Assembly (NCBI RefSeq): GCF_001439925.1
Contig: NZ_LMBV01000015.1
Location: forward strand, 1-37,466
Length of the DNA: 37,466 nt
Source of the DNA: Peribacillus muralis
GTDB lineage: Bacteria > Bacillota > Bacilli > Bacillales > DSM-1321
Direction: 5' to 3'
Shown here one piece after another: positions 17,390 to 24,038 of this stretch. The notes under the pieces were generated by a model. It was not told where the DNA came from, ran no database searches, and worked only from the letters and a program-made list of their open reading frames with translations. How positions within the stretch are numbered: position 1 is the first letter of the stretch; every line of letters starts with the position of its first letter. The position numbers were made by a program, and so were the translations under genes.

Positions 17390-18286
17390 ATGAGATATTA
17401 TGCCGTTTTTGATACAGGAGGATCTTCCATTAAATATGCATTGATGGATGAAAAGGCTACATTTATAGAAAGAAGTTATGTGGAAACGCCAAAGGATGGA
17501 ATTGACTCATTTGTTAATATCATTACTGGAATAGTCGAGCAATATCAAGAGTCATATTCTCTTGAAGGGATTGCACTTAGTATGCCTGGTGCAGTGGATG
17601 TAACGAGTGGTTATATTGGAGGCAGTAGTGCAATCCCTTATATTCATGGACCCAATATAAAACAGCTAGTGCAAGAAAGAACCGGAGTAAGAGTCGAGCT
17701 TGAAAATGACGCGAACTGTGCTGGACTAGCTGAAGGATGGATGGGTGCAGCAAAAGGTGTAAATGATTATGTTTGTATTGTTATAGGAACTGGGATTGGT
17801 GGCACCATCATTCTTGATAAGAAAGTTCGTCGTGGGAATAACCTACATGCAGGAGAGTTTGGATTTATGTTAATGGAGGGATATCTTGAACACCCTCTCG
17901 GAAAGAACTGGAGTAATTTAGCATCAACGGCTGGTTTGGTTCGCCATGTGGCTAAACGAAAAGGTTTGGAGAGTAAGGTTTTTGATGGTCATACTGTGTT
18001 TACAATGAGTGATCAAGGGGATGAGGATGCAAAAGAAGAAATTAGTACATTTATCAGACGTTTAGCAGTCGGTATTTTCAACGTCACCTACGTTATAGAT
18101 CCAGAGAAGATATTAATAGGCGGTGCTATAAGTAAGCGTAAGGATTTGATTGAGAGAATTAATCAAGAACTTCGTACGATGAAAGATGACAAATCTCGTT
18201 TGCAGGTGTCCGTTGAACAATGTGCATTTGGAAATGACTCTAATCTAATTGGTGCTCTCTATCACTACTTACAAACAAAAAATTAG
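17390..18286 (+). CDS. ROK-family sugar kinase (beta-glucoside kinase or glucokinase type)
   Basis: A 298-residue cytoplasmic kinase from the ATG at 17390, which has GGGAG 9 bp upstream. ATP loop is DTGGSSIK (8-15), and the catalytic Asp is 107 in ELENDANCAG. GTGIGGTI (133-140) is the second phosphate loop. It has no N-terminal helix-turn-helix, so it is not a XylR-type repressor. The Cys-rich zinc motif of many ROK proteins is absent, and the usual ExGH is HAGEFGF with Phe in place of His. Lying between two GH1 genes, it may phosphorylate an imported beta-disaccharide or the glucose released from it. I cannot decide which. Confidence 0.85.
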   Translation: MRYYAVFDTGGSSIKYALMDEKATFIERSYVETPKDGIDSFVNIITGIVEQYQESYSLEGIALSMPGAVDVTSGYIGGSSAIPYIHGPNIKQLVQERTGVRVELENDANCAGLAEGWMGAAKGVNDYVCIVIGTGIGGTIILDKKVRRGNNLHAGEFGFMLMEGYLEHPLGKNWSNLASTAGLVRHVAKRKGLESKVFDGHTVFTMSDQGDEDAKEEISTFIRRLAVGIFNVTYVIDPEKILIGGAISKRKDLIERINQELRTMKDDKSRLQVSVEQCAFGNDSNLIGALYHYLQTKN

Positions 18287-18420
18287 TACATACATAGTGG
18301 TGTGTATGGAGTAATTAGTTAATTATATGACGATAAGTAAATAAAAAAAGGTTTTTAAAAGGAAACTGTAAAATCAAATCAAGTTTATTAAAATACTAAA
18401 AAGTGGAAGGAAAAGGTAAA

Positions 18421-19839
18421 ATGAAAACCATGAAAATTCCGGAAGACTTTATAATTGGGGCTGCATCATCAGCATGGCAAACTGAAGGTTGGGATGGAAA
18501 AAAAGATACGCAAGATTCATATATAGACCTATGGTTCAAAAACAATAGGCATGTCTGGCATAACGGATATGGACCTGCATTTGCAACTGATTTTTATAAC
18601 AGATATAAAGAAGATATCCATTTGATGAAAGATATCGGTTTAACTCACTTTAGAACTTCTATCAATTGGTCTCGTTTTATAATAGACTATGAAAATGTAA
18701 CTGTTGATGAAGAATATGCTAGTTATATAGATAATGTTATTAATGAACTTATTAAAAACGGTGTGGAACCAATGATTTGTCTTGAACACTACGAAATACC
18801 GGCTAAACTTTTTGAAGAGTATGGTGGATGGGGATCAAAACATGTGGTGAACTTATTCGTAAAATATGCTGAAAAAGTATTTGAAAGATATGGAGACCGT
18901 GTGAAACATTGGTTTACTTTTAATGAACCAATTGTGGTCCAAACTCGCGTTTATTTAGATGCTATTCGATACCCATTTGAACAAAATACAAAAAAATGGA
19001 TGCAGTGGAATTTTAACAAAGCCTTAGCAACTGCAAAAGTTGTTCAGTTATTTAATAATAAGGACTATAAAGGCAAAATTGGAGTGATTCTAAACCCTGA
19101 AGTTACATATGCTCGTTCAAGTGCACAGCATGATATGGATGCAGCTAAAATCTATGATTTATTTTTCAATAGAGTATTTTTAGATCCCTCTATAAAAGGC
19201 GAATATCCACGAGAACTCCTTGACTTGCTGATTAAGCACAATATTATGTTTGAATATACAGAAGAAGAATTGCTGACAATCAAAGAAAATACGGTGGATG
19301 TAGTTGGACTTAATCTCTACTTTCCTCATCGTGTAAAAGCAAGGTCAGCTTCTTGGAATGAAAATATTCCTTTCCATCCATCATATTACTATGAGATGTT
19401 TGAACTCCCGGGTCGAAGGATGAACCCACATCGTGGGTGGGAGATATATCCAAGAATCATGTTTGATATGGCTATGCGCATGATGAACGAGTACGGAAAT
19501 ATAGAATGGTTTATTGCAGAGAACGGTATGGGAGTAGAAAACGAATATCGATTTAAAAATGAGGAAGGTACTATACAAGATGATTACCGGATTGAATTTA
19601 TTGGTGAGCATTTAAAATGGTTACTGAAAGCTGTACAAAACGGTGCAAACTGCAAAGGATTCATGCTCTGGGCATTTACTGATAACGTTTCTCCAATGAA
19701 TGCTTTTAAAAACAGGTATGGACTAGTTGAGATTAATTTAGAAGATGGCAGAAACCGCAAATTAAAAAAGTCAGCTCATTGGTATAGTAATCTTATTGAA
19801 AGTAAAGAGTTACAAGTGATTAAAGACGAGATAAAATAG
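18421..19839 (+). CDS. GH1 beta-glycosidase (second copy)
   Basis: A 472-residue cytoplasmic GH1 enzyme. The ATG at 18421 follows AAGGAAAAGG. Signature FIIGAASSAWQTEGW lies near the N-terminus, acid/base Glu 169 in WFTFNEP and nucleophile Glu 367 in FIAENGMG. The protein is clearly homologous to the first GH1 over its whole length (both have GR-K/R-MNPHRGWEIY and QDDYRIEFI-x-EHLKW), but is too diverged to be a recent duplicate. The subsite tryptophan of GH1 is replaced here (TDNVSPMNAFKNRYG instead of MDNWSWTNAYKNRYG). The two enzymes therefore probably prefer different glycosides or linkages. It is the last gene of the plus-strand half. Confidence 0.92.
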   Translation: MKTMKIPEDFIIGAASSAWQTEGWDGKKDTQDSYIDLWFKNNRHVWHNGYGPAFATDFYNRYKEDIHLMKDIGLTHFRTSINWSRFIIDYENVTVDEEYASYIDNVINELIKNGVEPMICLEHYEIPAKLFEEYGGWGSKHVVNLFVKYAEKVFERYGDRVKHWFTFNEPIVVQTRVYLDAIRYPFEQNTKKWMQWNFNKALATAKVVQLFNNKDYKGKIGVILNPEVTYARSSAQHDMDAAKIYDLFFNRVFLDPSIKGEYPRELLDLLIKHNIMFEYTEEELLTIKENTVDVVGLNLYFPHRVKARSASWNENIPFHPSYYYEMFELPGRRMNPHRGWEIYPRIMFDMAMRMMNEYGNIEWFIAENGMGVENEYRFKNEEGTIQDDYRIEFIGEHLKWLLKAVQNGANCKGFMLWAFTDNVSPMNAFKNRYGLVEINLEDGRNRKLKKSAHWYSNLIESKELQVIKDEIK

Positions 19840-20492
19840 ACGTTATGTTGTATCTGAACTAAAAGATGCTCGACTATGCCCTTGAATGACAGAGGAAAGA
19901 AACCCTAGTATTTTAATAATCTTATAGGATAACTATAATTATTTAAATATTCTAACCTAATTTAATTACATACACCTAAAGGCATCAATAAAATCCATGT
20001 AAAGGAGTTCAAGCACCCCTTCTATGGTGAAGCCATAGTTAGGATAAGATCCTTCCATATCGGACAGTATGATTTCACCACGAAGGGCATATTTTCGCCT
20101 TCCCCGTATAGTAGCATCAATAAAGTTTTTTGATCAAATGGCATTTCTGATAGATCTTGAACTATCAAATGAACGAATGGTATGTGCAATACCAAACGGA
20201 AGTGCAATTTTCTCCAGAAATGGGGAACTATTTAAAGTTGTTAATGATATCTACTCCTTTCAAAAAATGAAAAGGGAAATAGTAAATCCATACTCCTTAA
20301 TGAACTAACGGGTGCTTTACTTCACTACCAGGAGCTGATCAGTAGCTCCTTTTCTTATGCAACTATAGGGCAGGATAGTCGAAAAAAGATTTATTAAATA
20401 CAAAATTAGTGGAATATAGGTCCTTAATTCTTTGTAAAAAACTACAATACAATAAGTAGGCTACCAAGGGGAAGTAGCCGTTGATTTATTTA
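19840..20492. other. Gene-poor stretch after the second GH1 gene
   Basis: I see no convincing gene. Short open stretches exist on both strands near 20020-20300 but lack a ribosome binding site or recognisable motif. The stretch ends with hairpin repeat unit C. Confidence 0.45.
20303..20380 (+). repeat. Dispersed hairpin repeat, unit C
   Basis: Starts AACTAACGGGTGC and ends ACTATAGGGCAGGATAGT. The centre is a terminator-like hairpin, AGGAGCT with AGCTCCT around 7 nt, followed by TTTC (20330-20353). It precedes the right copy of the long direct repeat, as unit B precedes the left one. Confidence 0.65.
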
Positions 20493-20684
20493 TTACTTAC
20501 AGCTTTTCACTAGTTCGATAAATTCTTGTGCCTTTTTCTTATCATTTTTTATCATCTCGACATTTCCAGGAAGTAAAAGAACCTTTTTAACATTGTAATT
20601 ATGCCAAATAACCTTAGTGTACCGGGCATCTACATATAGCTCCCTAAACCATTCTTCAGAACTTAGATTTTTAAAAGGGTACAT
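20493..20684 (-). pseudogene. C-terminal fragment of an unknown protein
   Basis: A 63-residue minus-strand frame (EEWFRELYVDARYTKVIW and PGNVEMIKNDKKKAQEF inside). It has the composition of a real protein, but its start codon and first few residues come from the long direct repeat. The natural 5' part seems to have been replaced when the repeat arrived. No family recognised. Confidence 0.35.
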
Positions 20685-20849
20685 ATGAGAGCGCCTTTAG
20701 AAGCTGGTGATAGATTTATTTTTTGATAGAATGGAGTATGTGAAAGATTAGACGTACCTCTAGTAACGCGTAATGACAGTAAATCTGTATTTTGGGAAAA
20801 ATATAATAAGTTAAGTATATGAGGTAATTAGTTAATTTCTAGGAAAAAC
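20668..20849 (+). repeat. Long direct repeat, right copy (flanks the carbohydrate island)
   Basis: About 182 bp in the same orientation as 872-1071, with the same ends (TTTTTAAAAGGGTACATATG and TTTCTAGGAAAAAC). It lacks about 5 and 11 bp relative to the left copy in two AT-rich places. Its right edge forms the T-run side of the transporter terminator. Confidence 0.85.
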
Positions 20850-20879
20850 AGCAACTGCATGGACATATGCAGTTGCTGT
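20843..20879 (-). terminator. Terminator of the MHS transporter gene
   Basis: A perfect 13-bp stem (ACAGCAACTGCAT with ATGCAGTTGCTGT) closes a 6-nt loop. On the minus strand it is followed by TTTTTCC. It lies about 63 bp after the transporter stop codon. Confidence 0.8.
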
Positions 20880-20941
20880 CATATTTATTTAAACATTTTT
20901 AATCTTTGTTTTTCTCTCTTTATATTATAGAGTGCCAGGAG

Positions 20942-22258
20942 CTAGAGTATTTTACTAGCATTGAGCTCAGCTTCGAGGTGGGAGACCTTCGAGGACTCAC
21001 TCATGCGCCAATAGGCAATTAAGCTAACGGCAATACAGGCAGCTACGTAGTAGTAGAAGAGAATCTCGAGTCCGTTGCTTTTCAGCCATAACGCAATTAA
21101 CTCCGCAGTTCCACCGAAGACTGCAACTGTGACTGCGTAGGGGAATCCCACTCCTAGAGCACGAATTTCAGTTGGGAAAAGCTCTGCTTTTACAATCGCA
21201 TTGATTGAAGTGTAACCAGTGATAATGACAAGACCAACCATCATAAGCAAAAATGCAATGATAGGATTTTTCGTCTGTTCCATGATCATGAACAGTGGTA
21301 CCGTCAACAAAGTCCCGAAGATCCCGAAAAAAAGTAATAGTGGGCGGCGTCCAATCCGATCAGACAGCATACCGGCAAGTGGTTGAAGCACGACGAAAAT
21401 AAGCAAGGCAATGAAGTTAATCCAGCTTACGACCTCCTTATCGAGGCCGACAGTATTTACCATATATTTCTGTAAATACGTAGTATAAGTATAGAATGCG
21501 ACGGTTCCCCCAAGCGTTAGTCCAACTACTGTAAACACCGCCTTAGGGTGTTTCATCAGAGCCCGAATGGTCCCAGCGTTCTCCCGACTTTCAGAATCCA
21601 TTTTTGAGAATTGCTCTGATTCGTCCATTGTGCGGCGTAGCCACAATACGGCTAATGCTCCCATTGCTCCGATTACAAATGGAATACGCCAACCCCAGGA
21701 CATCATATCGGATTCACTGAGAGTTTGTTGAAGGATAATTTGGACCCCCAGTGCTAATAGTTGTCCGGCAACAAGTGTGACATACTGAAAACTCGAATAG
21801 AAGCCGCGTCGGCCGCTGCTTGCCATCTCGGATAGGTACGTTGCCGAGGTTCCATACTCTCCACCTAGCGACAAACCTTGGAGCAGGCGTGCTAGAACCA
21901 GAATAATGGGAGCCAACACACCAATGGTGCTATAACTGGGTGTTAAAGCAATGATTAGAGAACCACCGGCCATGACGGTAATGGAAAGCGTAAGCGCGGC
22001 ACGACGCCCATAACGATCAGCGTAGCGTCCCATCAGAAGGCTCCCTAAAGGGCGCATAAGGAAGCCAACGGCGAAGATCGCTGCCGTGTTGAGAAGTTGG
22101 CTGGTCGTGTCTCCCTTGGGGAAAAATGCTTCCGAGAAATACACGGCAAAAGCGGAATACACATACCAGTCGTACCATTCGATTAGATTTCCGACCGAAC
22201 CTTTAAAAATGTTGCCCGTTATACGGCGCGAATTCTCTTGTTCAATAGATGTACTCAC
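20942..22258 (-). CDS. MFS transporter of the metabolite:H+ symporter (MHS) family
   Basis: A 438-residue, 12-helix proton symporter of the KgtP/ProP group, which imports organic acids, betaines or aromatic acids. Visible MFS signatures are GRYADRYGRRAAL after helix 2, LLQGLSLGGEYGTSATYLSE in helix 4-5 (the MHS-type GGEYG motif) and GMLSDRIGRRPLL between helices 8 and 9. A GTG start follows AAGGAGAGG. The gene looks richer in G and C than the carbohydrate island and resembles the marR/monooxygenase cluster in this. It could supply an aromatic or dicarboxylic acid, but substrate is unknown. Confidence 0.9.
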   Translation of the reverse strand: MSTSIEQENSRRITGNIFKGSVGNLIEWYDWYVYSAFAVYFSEAFFPKGDTTSQLLNTAAIFAVGFLMRPLGSLLMGRYADRYGRRAALTLSITVMAGGSLIIALTPSYSTIGVLAPIILVLARLLQGLSLGGEYGTSATYLSEMASSGRRGFYSSFQYVTLVAGQLLALGVQIILQQTLSESDMMSWGWRIPFVIGAMGALAVLWLRRTMDESEQFSKMDSESRENAGTIRALMKHPKAVFTVVGLTLGGTVAFYTYTTYLQKYMVNTVGLDKEVVSWINFIALLIFVVLQPLAGMLSDRIGRRPLLLFFGIFGTLLTVPLFMIMEQTKNPIIAFLLMMVGLVIITGYTSINAIVKAELFPTEIRALGVGFPYAVTVAVFGGTAELIALWLKSNGLEILFYYYVAACIAVSLIAYWRMSESSKVSHLEAELNASKIL

Positions 22259-22355
22259 TGTTTATCCTCTCCTTGGTAGTAAGGGTGTTAGACGCTCCTT
22301 TATTGATCACGCCAAAACTCACCTTTTGATAACTACTAAATCGTTTTACTATGTT

Positions 22356-22383
22356 ATTGTAACATTTGCGAATTTTTTGACAA
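22356..22383 (-). promoter_or_regulatory. Putative promoter of the MHS transporter gene
   Basis: On the minus strand, TTGTCA (22378-22383) and TACAAT (22356-22361) are 16 bp apart and fit a sigma-A promoter in five of six positions each. They lie about 100 bp upstream of the start. Confidence 0.55.
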
Positions 22384-22503
22384 TAATAGTTTAAAAATTT
22401 TCCCATTGATATCACTTACCTACCACATGTCCATCAAGTGAAGTTAAAATCATACCCAAAAATGAAAAGACACTATGCTTATCGTAAGTGTTTTACATGA
22501 TGA
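22384..22503. other. Short intergenic stretch upstream of a gene remnant
   Basis: AT-rich sequence with no gene or site that I can support. Confidence 0.4.
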
Positions 22504-22620
22504 ATTGTTACAAATGAACTGAAACTTTTCGCACAAGAGCAACAATCCTTTTTATCTGGGGTAGTCTTGGTATGCGTAGCAATGGAACCAAATCATGTAA
22601 TAAGTATTAGCGGACATTGA
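22504..22620 (+). pseudogene. 3' end of a lost gene
   Basis: An open frame of 38 residues (with KLFAQEQQSFLSGVVLV and PNHVISISG), without a start, ends in TGA directly in front of a very strong terminator. The position and composition fit the true C-terminus of a protein whose body has been deleted. A hydrolase C-terminal domain is possible, but I do not recognise it with confidence. Confidence 0.4.
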
Positions 22621-22622
22621 TA

Positions 22623-22658
22623 AAGAAAAGACTTTCCCGAATAGGAAAGTCTTTTCTT
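22623..22658 (+). terminator. Bidirectional-looking terminator
   Basis: A perfect 15-bp stem (AAGAAAAGACTTTCC with GGAAAGTCTTTTCTT) around the loop CGAATA. It starts 2 bp after the stop codon of the gene remnant. Confidence 0.8.
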
Positions 22659-22837
22659 GTATGAACGAACAAAGGGGATGCTGTTCAAGTGCATGATAAT
22701 TACCATAAGAATTACAATCTATCATGCACCATAAACCTCGTTAGAATATATATAATTAAAAATATACTAAGTACAGTCTTTTAGAAAGCATGATTAACAT
22801 AAGTTCTTTATTTATGAAGGAGAGATGTGGTGTAAAA

Positions 22838-22879
22838 AAACATCTATGCGTAAAATATCAGTTTTAAGCATAGATGGAC
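22838..22879 (+). promoter_or_regulatory. Palindromic motif, copy 1 (before mntA)
   Basis: The core is ATGCGTAAAA, then TATCAG, then TTTTAAGCAT, i.e. two 10-bp arms around a 6-bp centre. A 9-bp outer palindrome (CATCTATGC with GCATAGATG, 22841-22876) extends it. A copy with about 31 of 42 positions identical lies at 23979-24020, just before xerS. The motif overlaps the -35 box of mntA. It may be an operator for toxin-antitoxin autoregulation, a Xer-type recombination site, or both. Confidence 0.65.
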
Positions 22880-22903
22880 AAGAGAATGAACGTTTGGTAT
22901 AAT
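22875..22903 (+). promoter_or_regulatory. Promoter of the mntA-hepT operon
   Basis: TGGACA (-35, 22875-22880) and a perfect TATAAT (-10, 22898-22903) are spaced by exactly 17 bp. The -10 box is 30 bp before the mntA start. The palindrome at 22841-22876 covers the first bases of the -35 box, so a protein bound there should block transcription. Confidence 0.75.
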
Positions 22904-22933
22904 CTTCATATAATAATTTAGGGAGCGTGTCTT

Positions 22934-23341
22934 ATGTATACTGAGATGTTTCAAACCATTCAAGATACTCTCGTAAAAAAAATAGATCCTGTTTTCATTA
23001 TAATCTTTGGTTCTTATGCCAAAAACTCTACACATAAAGATAGTGATATCGATATTGCTTTCTACAGTGAGAATTCATCGCTTACTACATATGAAGTTTT
23101 TCAGCTATCACAGGAAATAGCAGATATTCTGAAGGTTGAGGTGGATTTAGTCAATATCCGTACAGCATCCACGGTATTTAAAGCCCAGATATATACTACC
23201 GGTATCATTATATATTCAGCGAACGATACTCTTCTTAAAAACCTCCAAATGACTGCATTAAGCATGTACGCTAAATTGAACGAGGAACGCGAAAACATCT
23301 TAAAAAAAATAGGAGAAAGTGGGACCATTTATGAAGAATGA
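22934..23341 (+). CDS. mntA: MNT-domain nucleotidyltransferase antitoxin (MntA-type)
   Basis: A 135-residue minimal nucleotidyltransferase. The hallmark GS-x10-DxD is present as GSYAKNSTHKDSDID (Gly 26, Ser 27, Asp 38, Asp 40). A third acidic residue is Asp 71 in VEVDLVNI. In characterised MntA/HepT pairs, the MNT protein transfers AMP groups to a Tyr of the HEPN toxin and so silences it. It is first in a two-gene operon, and its 3' end overlaps hepT. The residues needed for catalysis are intact, so it is predicted to be active. Start ATG with GGGAG upstream. Confidence 0.9.
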   Translation: MYTEMFQTIQDTLVKKIDPVFIIIFGSYAKNSTHKDSDIDIAFYSENSSLTTYEVFQLSQEIADILKVEVDLVNIRTASTVFKAQIYTTGIIIYSANDTLLKNLQMTALSMYAKLNEERENILKKIGESGTIYEE

Positions 23342-23735
23342 TGTCATATTGAACAAAATTAGTGTGATAGAGCGTTGCATGAACCGAGTTAAGGATGTAT
23401 ATGCCAATAATCCAGAAAATCTAAAGGACTATACCAAACAAGACTCCATTATTCTCAATATACAAAGGGCGTGCGAAGCGTCAATTGACTTGGCTATGCA
23501 TATTGTAGCTGAACGTAAATTGGGCTTGCCTCAAACCAGCAGAGATGCGTTTGATATGCTTCATGGGGCGCTAATTATTGACGAAAATACAGTAAAACGA
23601 TTAAAGGCCATGGTTGGTTTTAGAAACATAGCCGTTCATGACTACCAGACGGTCAATATAGACATTTTGCAGCAAATTGTTGCAAACCATCTTGGGGATT
23701 TTACTGATTATACAAAACAAATTCTTAGGTTTTAA
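23331..23735 (+). CDS. hepT: HEPN-domain ribonuclease toxin (HepT-type)
   Basis: A 134-residue alpha-helical DUF86/HepT-like protein. The RNase motif Rx4H plus downstream Tyr appears as RNIAVHDY (Arg 98, His 103, Tyr 105). Tyr 105 is the site expected to be AMPylated by the MNT partner. The toxin cleaves RNA when free and causes growth arrest. ATG 23331 overlaps the end of mntA by 11 bp. A GTG at 23319 in the same frame is the alternative start, closer to the AGGAGA site. The pair lies between two copies of a palindromic motif and next to a Xer-type recombinase, as expected for a mobile maintenance cassette. Confidence 0.9.
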   Translation: MKNDVILNKISVIERCMNRVKDVYANNPENLKDYTKQDSIILNIQRACEASIDLAMHIVAERKLGLPQTSRDAFDMLHGALIIDENTVKRLKAMVGFRNIAVHDYQTVNIDILQQIVANHLGDFTDYTKQILRF

Positions 23736-23747
23736 TAAAGAGTTTTT

Positions 23748-23908
23748 ATGATGGATTACAAAATCCGAATTTATGATCTCCATACAAATAAAGAAACAAT
23801 TAAGGTGGATAATTTCGAACCAAAGATGCTGCTGAAGCTACTATCGAAAATCATAAACTTCAAAATCTCGAAAAATATGAGGATGTAAAAATTCCTGTGA
23901 AAAATTAA
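23748..23908 (+). pseudogene. Small gene with a frameshift, function unknown
   Basis: The frame from ATG 23748 reads MMDYKIRIYDLHTNKETIKV and onward. Near 23820, protein-like sequence continues in another frame as KDAAEATIENHKLQNLEKYE and ends VKIPVKN with TAA at 23906-23908. The two halves join into one plausible protein of about 53 residues after a one-base shift. It follows hepT by 12 bp. It may be a decayed third gene of the module or, less likely, carry a sequence error. Confidence 0.5.
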
Positions 23909-23978
23909 TGATTTCAGTCCTATCCTTCCGTGCATGGCTGTTATCTTAATTAGTAACTTGAACATAATATAATTATGT

Positions 23979-24020
23979 AAACAACTATTCGTAAAAATTG
24001 AATTTTACGCATAAACAAAC
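23979..24020 (+). promoter_or_regulatory. Palindromic motif, copy 2 (before xerS)
   Basis: The core is ATTCGTAAAA, then ATTGAA, then TTTTACGCAT. It matches copy 1 in 16 of 18 left-side and 13 of 18 right-side positions, but only 2 of 6 in the centre. It lies 18 bp before the xerS start and just downstream of a TATAAT at 23968-23973, so it could be an xerS operator. The arm-6-arm layout also resembles a dif-type site. Confidence 0.65.
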
Positions 24021-24038
24021 TTAAAAAGGAGTCAATCA

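Noticed and set aside
17390..18286. XylR-type ROK repressor
   Set aside because: The protein lacks an N-terminal DNA-binding domain and has the kinase-type ATP loop and catalytic Asp.
20069..20308. Plus-strand open frame of 79 codons after the second GH1 gene
   Set aside because: No ribosome binding site or motif; it runs into hairpin repeat unit C.
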